Virus record (IMG/VR): IMGVR_UViG_3300027848_000009
Location: 1 to 64,000 of that record
Reading direction: 5' to 3' (one strand)
Source: a virus
Length of the DNA: 64,000 nucleotides
The notes under the pieces are model-generated. The model made no database searches and was not told where the DNA came from. It was given only the letters and a program-made list of their open reading frames with translations. The translations under genes were made by a program, and so were the position numbers. Below are positions 56,218-64,000 of the stretch, one piece after another. Numbering within the stretch: position 1 is the stretch's first letter; the number at the start of each line of letters is the position of its first letter.

Positions 56218-59200
56218 TTATCCTCTGGCTGCTTTGATCATTACTCTTGCTTCGATACCATCTATCGGCTGAGAGATATCAAGTACTGCGACCGTTCCGC
56301 GGTTATGGACAAGCACAACTTCGCCGTGATCGACGTAGTCGTATCCTAACATAGGGGCATAATAGCCAGCGTCGTGGGCGGACAATGACTGCATGTACCC
56401 CAGCGCATCCCACATTGGTTCGCGACGAGGGTCGTCTGGTTTCAACTTTGAATACTGATCAATCCATTGGTCATAAATTCTGCCCATATCTGACTGCTCA
56501 AGAAGTCCGGCAACTCCAAGACGAGTTTCTGCTTCTTTCAGACGTTTTGTTATTGCCGCCGCAGCGTTTGCTGGATCCTCATTTTTGAGAACATCGGTAC
56601 CCTGCTCAGAGATGAGCGATTCGACCTCTCTGGCCAACTTTTTGTGATCGTTCTGGATGTCATTGAGGTCTTTGCTGTCGATTCCGTTGCCGTCAGGATC
56701 AACGAATCCGACCATTCCCGTACCGTAAGCACCCCAGTGGCTACTCTTTTCTGAAGCCCAGTATTCTCCCACGCCGTAAGCACGAGCACCCTGACCCGGG
56801 ATGAAACGATCGTCGTCCTCCTTGTAGGAGTTGATGTAGCCGAGGGCCTTACTGTTCTCACGGCCGACGCCACGGTGGATGGGCGTCCATCCAGCATCAA
56901 TCAATGTTTCGAATTCGTTCTCCGATAGAAGCACCGGCTTACCGTTCATTTCCCCGTTCTCCCAAAGATTCAGGAGAAGATCGTCAAACGTTTCCTTGTC
57001 GATTTCGCCTTTGTCTCGCCCGATGATCCGAGTCTGAACAAAGGCGAGGAAGTCAATGAAATTGTCATCGACCTTCGGTTTTCCGCCTGCGTCACGGGCA
57101 AGTGGAGTTTTCTGACGTCGATCCTCGAACAGTTTGCGAATACTCTTCTCGGTACGCTCTCCACGCAACTTGCGTCGCGCCCTGCGGAGCAATCGCGCGA
57201 GCTTACGACGCGCCTTTTCGGTGGCAGCAATGTCGGACTGGGTGGCGGTACGACCGAGCAGAGAGTTCCGACGCATACGTCGGTTTTGGCGGCGCTGTTC
57301 GCGATCTGCATCGGGTTGCATGATGCGGTCGGCGAAGTCCCTCCGACGTTTGCCGGCCTTCTTCGCTGCCCTTTCGGAAATTGCACCCCCTACGGCGCTG
57401 GCACTTGATGAACGCTCATCGTTATAGAAGGTCGATTCCTGACCGAGGCCCACCGATGCCGCTGTTGGGACGTCCTTGTTTTCTTTGCGAGCGTCCGTCA
57501 TCACCCGCTTCTGCGTCGTGTCGTGGAGATGCTCCAGCATTGAGTAGTCGCCACGTAAGCGCATCTCGGCAAGAGTCTTGATGTCGTCTAGCTGCTTCCG
57601 CTTACTGGCGTAAACTTCGGGTGTGATTTCACCGTCTCCAAGACTTGAGTCAAGTGCTGACTGCAAAGTTTCCAGTAGGTCATTTTCCGGTACAATTTGA
57701 CGCATCTCGTCTGGCGTCATGCCGACTGTATATAGGCCGTCATCGAGCATGTTTTGACGAGCCCCATCGAGCGGGCCGTTTTTCGTGAGGTCGTAGAACA
57801 AGGCACCTTCTCGCGCCCTTGCTGCATCACGGACAGATGCTTTCTGAGCATCATTCAAGTTGCCCCAAACCTGACCGTCTCTGTCGTTGACCTTGGTTAT
57901 ACCAGCGACGCCTCCGCGTTTCTTCCGTGAGCGCATGCCGCCACCAAGGCCGCGTGTTGCAGTGACGTCCATTTGTGCTGCTTGGCGGTCGGCCCTATCA
58001 ATTCCTCTGTCGGGGGAAAAGCGGGGGGCCGCTTGGCGTGCTGAACGCATTCCATTTCCGGAGGGATCCTTTGGGGGTATCGAGTCGACCTTGCCGACCT
58101 TGCCGACACCACGATCCTTTCCGTTCTTCTTTGCGTTTCGTTCAAGATCGACGATTGCATCGCTGCCCCAGATCCGTCTGATCCAACGTTCGACATCGTG
58201 TTTTAAGGGCTTTCTGGGATTCCAATGCGTTCCCCGAAATAAAATACCTACTCCGATTTTTTCCTCGAACTTTGGGCTATTCGGTCCGGGCCACGTGCTG
58301 GTCACGTCGGTCCCCTGCTTCTTGGTCCAGTCGTACAGGCGGTCGGGAACAATAATTACCGACCCATTTCCGCCCGCATCGTGCAGAACAAAACCATTGG
58401 CCTCAAGCATTTTGAAGAAATTTTGGTCACCGGCCTCGATGCGTTTGTGTTGCGGACGTTTCGCCTCGCCGTTGAGGCCGAAGTAAAGTTCAACCGTCCG
58501 CTTGTTTGAGGTGTCGGTAATTTTGGGTAATTTTTCACTACTGACATTCGATGGATTGCCACTCGTTGGGTTCTTCGGGCTCTTCGGCGCCTTCGGCTTC
58601 TTCGGCCCCCTCCTTGATTGCAACCCGCTGATACTGCTAGAGCGACGCTCAGTCAGCGTGTCGAGAGTGTCATTCAGTATCTGAGAAAGACTAGAACGAT
58701 CCGAATTAGACATGCCATCCAAAGGCCCATCGAGTTCGAGTTGGCGCAGGGCTGCCCGGAGGCGCCCCATGAACTCTGCGTTCGAACCGTAAACACCCTT
58801 TCCATCGAGGACCGTAGCGGCTTCCACGACGGCACTACTAATTCCGTTATTCATTTGCGCGTAGCCACCAAAATTAACGTCGACGCCATCGAGTAGTTCC
58901 CGTACTTCTTTTCCGGTTGCGCGCTCCTTGGAAGGGCGCATGCCCTTCGATTTCCTTATCGATTCGAGACCAAGAGAGTCTTCGACACCACCACCGAATT
59001 CGTAGGTGTTGCCGCTGGGGGTTTCAACGAAAAGCGAATGGTGACCGCCACCGTAGTCGCCGCGGTTACCCCAACTTGCCTCTCGAAAATATTCGTATCT
59101 TGCACCTTTGAGAGGCCCCTTTGTGATGCGTCCACGAACGGTTTCGTCTTCTCCGGGTAGTTGTGCGTCCCAGCCGGTGCGGCGACGGGCTGGTGTGTAA

Positions 59201-61119
59201 TTGTTTGCGTTCTGCAAAATTTCGCCGGGGAATTCGCCGTAGAACTCTCGCACGTTTTCGAGAACTTCGTCGAAAACCATTTCCGTTTCATCGGGGTCAA
59301 ACCCGTCGCGCTCAGCCGTACGCCGCATGTAGTCGACGTTACGGTTGTGTGGGAAGATGTTGTCTGACTCACGTTGCTGCGTTGACCGTCTTCCTCGTAG
59401 GTCGCGTTGGAGTGCTCGCTGGCGACGAAGTTCGTCGGCGACAACCATTCCGTCGCGATAGTCGCCATCAAAATTATTGTCAACCCACTTTTCCCACTTT
59501 TGTGGAAACCATTGGTTTTCTATTTCGGTGGACGGGTCGATGCCGAGTTCGTCTCTAAGTTCTGCGAGGCGTTCATCCGTGGCGCTAATGTACGCGTCCA
59601 TCTCTTCGGGGGCTATGTCGTCAAGTGTGCGACGGCTACGAAGACCCGAGTACAGCTGGGCAATTTGGTCGTCGTCGAATCCAAGTTCGCGGAGACGCTC
59701 CTCGCGTCGATCCGCCATCCGCTTTATCCGTTCGGGGTCCTCAGGGATGATGTTGCCCTTAGAGTCTCGCTTGACTTGCCCGTCTGAGCGGGATAGGCGC
59801 TGTGAGCGCATACCGCCCGCCAGCAGCGGTTGCTCCCTGACCCACCGCTCCAACTCCGCGCCTGTCAGCAGCGGCCTATTTGGGTCCCTTGCCTCATCCG
59901 CTTCCATTTCCGCTAGCGATCGTCGAATTCCGGCGGCGGCGGCGGCGGCGAGCTTCTCGATCTCGTCGAACGGGAGGTCACCGGGGAGGTTGTCCCCGTA
60001 CTTCTCGGGGAGTCCGAGATTTGTCGGGTCGTCCCTGCGCCTCCGCGCCGTCTCCGCTCTCACCCCGGCGCCTCTGCGGGCCTCTTGTTCGGCTGTCAGA
60101 CCGAGGCTGCCGATTTTACCATCATCCCGTTGGCGCCGTTCGGAGCGACGGCCCTGAATCGATGAGCCATCAATGCGGCGAACCAAACTCGACTGATCCC
60201 CAAGCAGCTCCCGCAAGCGGTTCTCGTCGAGGGCCGCGGCCGGATTCCCGGCACGACGCTCCTTTTCGATTTCCATTGAATCGCCGTCAACAAGGGCGGA
60301 GACCCGTCGAGCCATATTCTTTGGGACAGTGAACCGTGGGATGATTGGACGTTCCATTCCGGGCACGCCCTCAAATACGATCCCGTCACTGTCCCCATCG
60401 ACCCGTCCGGTGATGTCAACGAAAGACATTCCTCGCGGTGCGGAACGAAGACCGCCTCCAACTTTTGGTCCAAGCGCTTTGACCTCTGGTTCGAATGGGC
60501 TCAGGCTGTATCCGCCGTGATTTAGGAGGGACTCAGATTTTGCTTTGAGTACTTCCTTGACTGTGCGGCGAAGAATCCCTGTTCCGTTCGCCATATTGGA
60601 AAGATCGCTACCTAGGTGCGGGTTATTGTCCCTCGACTTGAATCGCATTCCCTTGGTCTCGATTCCGAGACCATCAACCCGAACCTTGGCCATAACCGAC
60701 GAACGTGCGGTTTCGTTGAGCAGCGAGCGGACCTTGAATTCGACTGCGGTTTGGAAATGCTCGTCAGGGAAGAACGAGAGAGGGACGCCCGACATGTCGA
60801 GAATTTTGGTGTTCGCCCGAGTTTTAAATGAAGCCACGTGGACCATGTCATCTCGGTTTGGGAGCCTGACATCGAGATTCCCATCGATCATTTCGGCAAG
60901 AAGAGGCTCTTCCGACGCCGACAAGCCTCGGAAGGCGCCGACTTCGATCCCGTATGGGAGTTCGTCTTCGATGCTTTTTGTTTGGATGTCGTTATACGCT
61001 TCCGCCCATGCTTCGCCTTTCGCCGAAAGGCCATAACAGGTTTCAGCAACTTCATCTCGAACGACTAAGCCAAACAGCTTTCCCGAAATTTTGTCTTTTA
61101 CGATTGCGTACTGTTTCAC
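56218..61119 (-). CDS. giant virion protein with C-terminal ADP-ribosyltransferase-like domain
   Basis: 1633 residues. No single known family covers it. A DGDSDGIVFE loop (241-250) with ERP matches the zeta-toxin protein. A short G-L/M-R-S motif recurs at about 223, 436, 492, 1023 and 1061, and GLQS at 832, each near basic linkers. Residues 1415-1470 (HRGVG, RFIPGQGARAYGVGEYWAS, WGAYGTG) look like the Arg-Ser/Thr-Glu core of an ADP-ribosyltransferase, reinforced by HGEVVLVHNRG near the end. It lies where MuF-type proteins usually are. A polymorphic virion toxin, possibly processed, is the best reading. Confidence 0.65.
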   Translation of the reverse strand: MKQYAIVKDKISGKLFGLVVRDEVAETCYGLSAKGEAWAEAYNDIQTKSIEDELPYGIEVGAFRGLSASEEPLLAEMIDGNLDVRLPNRDDMVHVASFKTRANTKILDMSGVPLSFFPDEHFQTAVEFKVRSLLNETARSSVMAKVRVDGLGIETKGMRFKSRDNNPHLGSDLSNMANGTGILRRTVKEVLKAKSESLLNHGGYSLSPFEPEVKALGPKVGGGLRSAPRGMSFVDITGRVDGDSDGIVFEGVPGMERPIIPRFTVPKNMARRVSALVDGDSMEIEKERRAGNPAAALDENRLRELLGDQSSLVRRIDGSSIQGRRSERRQRDDGKIGSLGLTAEQEARRGAGVRAETARRRRDDPTNLGLPEKYGDNLPGDLPFDEIEKLAAAAAAGIRRSLAEMEADEARDPNRPLLTGAELERWVREQPLLAGGMRSQRLSRSDGQVKRDSKGNIIPEDPERIKRMADRREERLRELGFDDDQIAQLYSGLRSRRTLDDIAPEEMDAYISATDERLAELRDELGIDPSTEIENQWFPQKWEKWVDNNFDGDYRDGMVVADELRRQRALQRDLRGRRSTQQRESDNIFPHNRNVDYMRRTAERDGFDPDETEMVFDEVLENVREFYGEFPGEILQNANNYTPARRRTGWDAQLPGEDETVRGRITKGPLKGARYEYFREASWGNRGDYGGGHHSLFVETPSGNTYEFGGGVEDSLGLESIRKSKGMRPSKERATGKEVRELLDGVDVNFGGYAQMNNGISSAVVEAATVLDGKGVYGSNAEFMGRLRAALRQLELDGPLDGMSNSDRSSLSQILNDTLDTLTERRSSSISGLQSRRGPKKPKAPKSPKNPTSGNPSNVSSEKLPKITDTSNKRTVELYFGLNGEAKRPQHKRIEAGDQNFFKMLEANGFVLHDAGGNGSVIIVPDRLYDWTKKQGTDVTSTWPGPNSPKFEEKIGVGILFRGTHWNPRKPLKHDVERWIRRIWGSDAIVDLERNAKKNGKDRGVGKVGKVDSIPPKDPSGNGMRSARQAAPRFSPDRGIDRADRQAAQMDVTATRGLGGGMRSRKKRGGVAGITKVNDRDGQVWGNLNDAQKASVRDAARAREGALFYDLTKNGPLDGARQNMLDDGLYTVGMTPDEMRQIVPENDLLETLQSALDSSLGDGEITPEVYASKRKQLDDIKTLAEMRLRGDYSMLEHLHDTTQKRVMTDARKENKDVPTAASVGLGQESTFYNDERSSSASAVGGAISERAAKKAGKRRRDFADRIMQPDADREQRRQNRRMRRNSLLGRTATQSDIAATEKARRKLARLLRRARRKLRGERTEKSIRKLFEDRRQKTPLARDAGGKPKVDDNFIDFLAFVQTRIIGRDKGEIDKETFDDLLLNLWENGEMNGKPVLLSENEFETLIDAGWTPIHRGVGRENSKALGYINSYKEDDDRFIPGQGARAYGVGEYWASEKSSHWGAYGTGMVGFVDPDGNGIDSKDLNDIQNDHKKLAREVESLISEQGTDVLKNEDPANAAAAITKRLKEAETRLGVAGLLEQSDMGRIYDQWIDQYSKLKPDDPRREPMWDALGYMQSLSAHDAGYYAPMLGYDYVDHGEVVLVHNRGTVAVLDISQPIDGIEARVMIKAARG

Positions 61120-63074
61120 TTTTTACCTCCAAGCGCGATTACAATTTGTTCACGCTGGTTTTGAAGAATATCGATTCTATTTTCTACAATAGTCGAAACA
61201 ATATTCAGGTGGGTTTTCTCGGCGGTACTCAACGACCCATCCGAATAGAGCCGATTCCGGTATCGCGTGAAACTAAACTTTCGCGCTTTTTCCAAAAGTT
61301 GAAATACTTGCTGCTGCATCTGACGTTTTTGCGACTCCTTCAACTCTCTATAATACTTGCTGTACACGCCTTCAATATTGACCGATTGAAACTTTCGTAT
61401 GCGGGCTTTTGTTCTCTCGCTGATTTTGATTTCATCCAAATCGTAAAGTTCCGACTGAGCAAACAGTGGAACAGCAGTAGCCGTGTCGCCCTTTTTGAGA
61501 ATGGCGATCGAATTTAGTTTCCGATTGGTAACGTCAGAAAGTAGGTCTGCGACCAGAAGTGCTGCCACTTGGTTCGTGTCAATGTCAGAAAGCGCAATAT
61601 CTGTTGTCAGTTTGGAGCCATCTACGACCGACTCTGGCGACTCGATCAACAGATTTTTCTTTGCCCCAGTGCCGGTAATCCCGTAGTCGGGTGTATCGAT
61701 GCCCAAAAACTTCTGCACTTCAGCGGAAAACCCGTGATTAATATGATCGTTGGGACGTGTCGACTTGCGAAGAGCGTAAGACTTTCCTGATGTCGAGGTG
61801 TACAGATTCCCTTCTCTCTTGAAGATATTTGCTTCGCGAAGTGCTGCCTGCAGGATCGACGGACTGATTTGCGAAAGAGGCCCACCTTTTTTGATGATTG
61901 CAGCAGCTTGGCTTACATCTGTCACATCGTCCGTCGGCGAAGCAGGCTTCTTGGAGGCAGCCGTCTTTGGCTTTTTTGCTTTCTTGAACATGTCCCCGAT
62001 AGTTTTACCTGTGGGGAGTTTCTCCGTGTAGGACATCCCGTCGCCGGTTTCTTCAACTAGGTATTTTAGTCGCGCTGCCGGGTCTGAACTGTTGTCTGTT
62101 TTGATTGCCTTGTTTACTGTTCGACCAAGTTTTCGACGTTCACCAACAGTAAGTTTTCGAACCTTTTTGATTTCGACGACCCCACCGTTGTTCAGGACAT
62201 ACGTCACGTTGGTTACACCAGTATTCGACATCAGGCCAAGTTCTTCCCCACCGAAATTGTCGACCGACTGCAACCGCATGACATAGGTTGCATCCTCCAT
62301 GTCACGGTTGTCTGGAATTGTTCGTAGAACCGCGCTACTCACAACTGGTTCCAGAACGAAACTGTCTCGTCGGACAAGGCGAACAGCGTCTCCATCAACT
62401 TTGCTCATCCCTTTGATGATTTCGCCAACCGCCTTATCGCGGGCGACCGCATTCGTTTTTGGCGAGACCCGAGGAATTTGTGGACGTCGAACCGTCGTTA
62501 CATTGCCCACGCCCGGGGAGCCAGTGATTGGATCGCCCTCAACGGTGTCGACTTGCATAGCACGCGGACCCCTGAGCGCCCTGCGAATGGCGGAAATTGC
62601 CCGACCGAGCGGTCCGGGAAGACCGAACAGTTTTGCTCCACACGTCGACAAACGGTTATCGGTGAAACGGCCACCATACTGGTATCCCTCTGGACATCTG
62701 CTTGTTCCGTTGCCGGGAGACCTGCGCCGTCTCCCACCCCCGCCGCCGGGAGTAAGTGCCCGCGCGATTCCGGAGCGAATGGGGCTCCTGTAGGGGGAAA
62801 TGTTTCCCGGAAGGATTGCTGATCCGACCGACTGGGCGGCCTGTCCGGCCCGGCTACTTGACCCGATGAGCCCAACGCGCTTTACTCGGTAGTTGCCATT
62901 GCGGACCGAAAGACCCTTGTACTCGATGACTTCTTCTAGTCGGGCGCCGACTCCACGCAGATACGGCGTGTTGACTTTCGTGTTCAGATCGACCAGTATC
63001 ACCCTTTTCACGCTGATGGCTGGACACGCCTCGCATCCTGTTTCTTTGTCGTACAAGAATGACTCAACCATCAT
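61116..63074 (-). CDS. large virion-operon protein with degenerate kinase-like region
   Basis: 652 residues; the ATG at 63074 overlaps the upstream stop. A basic Gly/Arg stretch (PGGGGGRRRRSPGNG) and a Cys motif CPEGYQYGGRFTDNRLSTCG are followed by LYTSTSGKSYALRKSTRPNDH and VADLLSDVTNRKLNSIAIL, which weakly resemble the ATP-binding and catalytic loop of PI3K/HipA-type kinases but lack a clear DFG/HRD. The C-terminus is helical. Function unproven; probably a virion component. Confidence 0.5.
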   Translation of the reverse strand: MMVESFLYDKETGCEACPAISVKRVILVDLNTKVNTPYLRGVGARLEEVIEYKGLSVRNGNYRVKRVGLIGSSSRAGQAAQSVGSAILPGNISPYRSPIRSGIARALTPGGGGGRRRRSPGNGTSRCPEGYQYGGRFTDNRLSTCGAKLFGLPGPLGRAISAIRRALRGPRAMQVDTVEGDPITGSPGVGNVTTVRRPQIPRVSPKTNAVARDKAVGEIIKGMSKVDGDAVRLVRRDSFVLEPVVSSAVLRTIPDNRDMEDATYVMRLQSVDNFGGEELGLMSNTGVTNVTYVLNNGGVVEIKKVRKLTVGERRKLGRTVNKAIKTDNSSDPAARLKYLVEETGDGMSYTEKLPTGKTIGDMFKKAKKPKTAASKKPASPTDDVTDVSQAAAIIKKGGPLSQISPSILQAALREANIFKREGNLYTSTSGKSYALRKSTRPNDHINHGFSAEVQKFLGIDTPDYGITGTGAKKNLLIESPESVVDGSKLTTDIALSDIDTNQVAALLVADLLSDVTNRKLNSIAILKKGDTATAVPLFAQSELYDLDEIKISERTKARIRKFQSVNIEGVYSKYYRELKESQKRQMQQQVFQLLEKARKFSFTRYRNRLYSDGSLSTAEKTHLNIVSTIVENRIDILQNQREQIVIALGGKK

Positions 63075-63721
63075 GCGCACTCTCTGCAGTCGTCGTCTCG
63101 CGTGAACTCGTTTACGAGTTTTGTTCCATCAGACATCTCGACCTCAAGTTCCCAGTTATCGTAATCGCGGAGATAGTTGGCAAAGGTTGGCTCCATTGCG
63201 ACAAAGTCGGTTAGCACAGAAAATGCATGCTTGTAATCCATTTCGGTTACGACAGGTGGAATACCGTCGTCGAATCCAAGGCTTTTCATTTCTTGAAAAT
63301 CGCTAAAGAAGACATCATCGCTGTCTTCCCAGTATCCTTCGAGAGACTTCTTGCCCTTTTTGAACCGTTTCTTCATCCTGCGATTGAAGTCGCCGTCGCT
63401 CCAATTCTTCAGTTTCTTGAGTTTCCCTTTACAGTTCTTCATGGTTGGATGGTGGCAGCCTTCATTCGGCCACAAACCAGTAGTTTCATGATGAAGCCAA
63501 GCGCATATTCTGCTCAACGGATACAACTCCGGATGGTTCTTCAGGATTACCCTGCAGCGCGTGAAGCCTCCCGGCTTCCTCATGATTGGGCGCCAGTAGC
63601 GAAGAAGTCGCTCTAGGTTGCCGCGTCTTGGTCCACGTCCGCGAAGGACGTCGCCAGTGATACGCTCCTGAGGGAGGTCCAAAAGTATATCTTGAATTGC
63701 TTTGATCTCTAGATCAATCAT
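63071..63721 (-). CDS. hypothetical phage head-operon protein
   Basis: 216 residues. RGRGPRRGNLERLLRYWRPI, PELYPLSRICAWLHHETTG and WPNEGCHHP recur in large actinophage proteins of unknown function. Basic middle, acidic tail ending in DDDCRECA. Adjacent to the portal-side end of the operon. Confidence 0.6.
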   Translation of the reverse strand: MIDLEIKAIQDILLDLPQERITGDVLRGRGPRRGNLERLLRYWRPIMRKPGGFTRCRVILKNHPELYPLSRICAWLHHETTGLWPNEGCHHPTMKNCKGKLKKLKNWSDGDFNRRMKKRFKKGKKSLEGYWEDSDDVFFSDFQEMKSLGFDDGIPPVVTEMDYKHAFSVLTDFVAMEPTFANYLRDYDNWELEVEMSDGTKLVNEFTRDDDCRECA

Positions 63722-63738
63722 GATACCTACAGTTTAGT

Positions 63739-64000
63739 TTATTCAGTGCCTTCTTCGGCGTTGGAACCCGAAGTCAACCGCTTGTGCCGCTCTTGTGATG
63801 CAATGCGTTCTTCGAGGGATCGAGTTGCTATAAGTTTTTTTGGGCGCTGCGATTTAGGTACATTTAGAAAACCGTACCTGAAACTGTTCCAAATCTGCTC
63901 ATCTGTCTCGTCCCTGAATAGATTGGTATGAGAAGTGTAAGAAATGTTGTAATCGTTATACATTTCTCGAATCAGAGTTATACGTTTTTCTGTATGCGGA
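63739..64000 (-). CDS. C-terminal part of a gene continuing past the right edge
   Basis: The frame is open to base 64000, so the ATG at 63963 is probably internal. The visible residues (TEKRITLIREMYNDYNISY, QIWNSFRYGF) are polar and the gene ends in a basic tail. It may be the end of a portal-like protein, as expected upstream in a head operon; not provable here. Confidence 0.5.
   Translation of the reverse strand, partial: PHTEKRITLIREMYNDYNISYTSHTNLFRDETDEQIWNSFRYGFLNVPKSQRPKKLIATRSLEERIASQERHKRLTSGSNAEEGTE

Noticed and set aside
1-64000. CRISPR array, tRNA or rRNA genes
   Set aside because: No regular direct repeats with unique spacers and no tRNA-like cloverleaf or rRNA stretch was noticed by eye; a tRNAscan or cmsearch run would be decisive.

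Overview
The window looks like tailed double-stranded DNA bacteriophage sequence throughout. It probably holds two different phages that meet in an odd boundary region near 44.8-46.0 kb. I see no rRNA, tRNA, CRISPR array, integrase or ordinary bacterial housekeeping gene. Most of 1-43.4 kb is GC-rich and packed with ATGA, GTGA or TTGA start-stop overlaps. Many genes appear to be read from leaderless mRNAs: a TANNNT -10 box lies 6-8 bases before the start codon. The lysin carries an actinobacterial secreted-protein domain. These points suggest a siphophage of a high-GC actinobacterium, perhaps a freshwater or wastewater lineage. The host is inferred, not shown.

Layout of the first phage. 0-4.7 kb: small accessory genes, many with CxxC zinc ribbons, a double-HTH protein and a VRR-NUC nuclease. 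4.65-18 kb: terminase small subunit, ribbon-helix-helix protein, terminase large subunit, portal, MuF-type head protein, protease, major capsid, probable major tail protein and head-tail connectors. 17.8-26.6 kb: tail chaperones with a -1 frameshift, tape measure, distal tail proteins and two adhesin or fibre genes. 26.6-29.7 kb: holin-like protein and two lysis enzymes. 29.85-32.16 kb, leftward: Gam-like nuclease inhibitor, ERF annealing protein, SSB and small genes. 32.3-36.7 kb, rightward: DUF932-like protein, replication initiator and HNH. 37.1-39.8 kb: ParB-like, TET/JBP-like dioxygenase and TET-associated glycosyltransferase, a likely DNA hypermodification cassette. 39.8-43.4 kb: more small genes, including a near-copy of the left-end genes, and a macro-domain protein. 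43.45-44.8 kb, leftward: a TesB-like protein, an unknown protein and a LysM membrane protein.

Regulation in the first phage is unusually visible. At least four rightward promoters share a cassette of about 52 bp: an upstream AATAGTTTCGGG block, TTGACG, a 17-bp spacer that is almost entirely the near-perfect palindrome CGACCCGACTCGGGTCG, TAGAGT, and an ATG 7-8 bases later. One leftward and one degenerate version also exist. A separate two-hairpin RNA-like element occurs three times in 5' leaders. Its main stem changes sequence between copies but keeps its pairing.

44.8-46.0 kb holds a 64-bp tandem repeat, an abrupt strand-composition switch, an A/C-rich leftward reading frame broken at a C8 run, and a carbamoyltransferase gene cut after about 55 residues. 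The right part (46-64 kb) has lower GC and different genes: two 2OG-Fe(II) oxygenases, a PD-(D/E)XK-like nuclease, a histone-H1-like protein, a B12-dependent ribonucleotide reductase and an SNase. It also has its own leftward head module, with a second HK97-fold capsid protein, a zeta-toxin protein and a 1633-residue protein with a C-terminal ADP-ribosyltransferase-like domain. Two capsid genes of different families, plus the broken gene at the border, mean that a chimeric assembly or a recombination junction must be considered.
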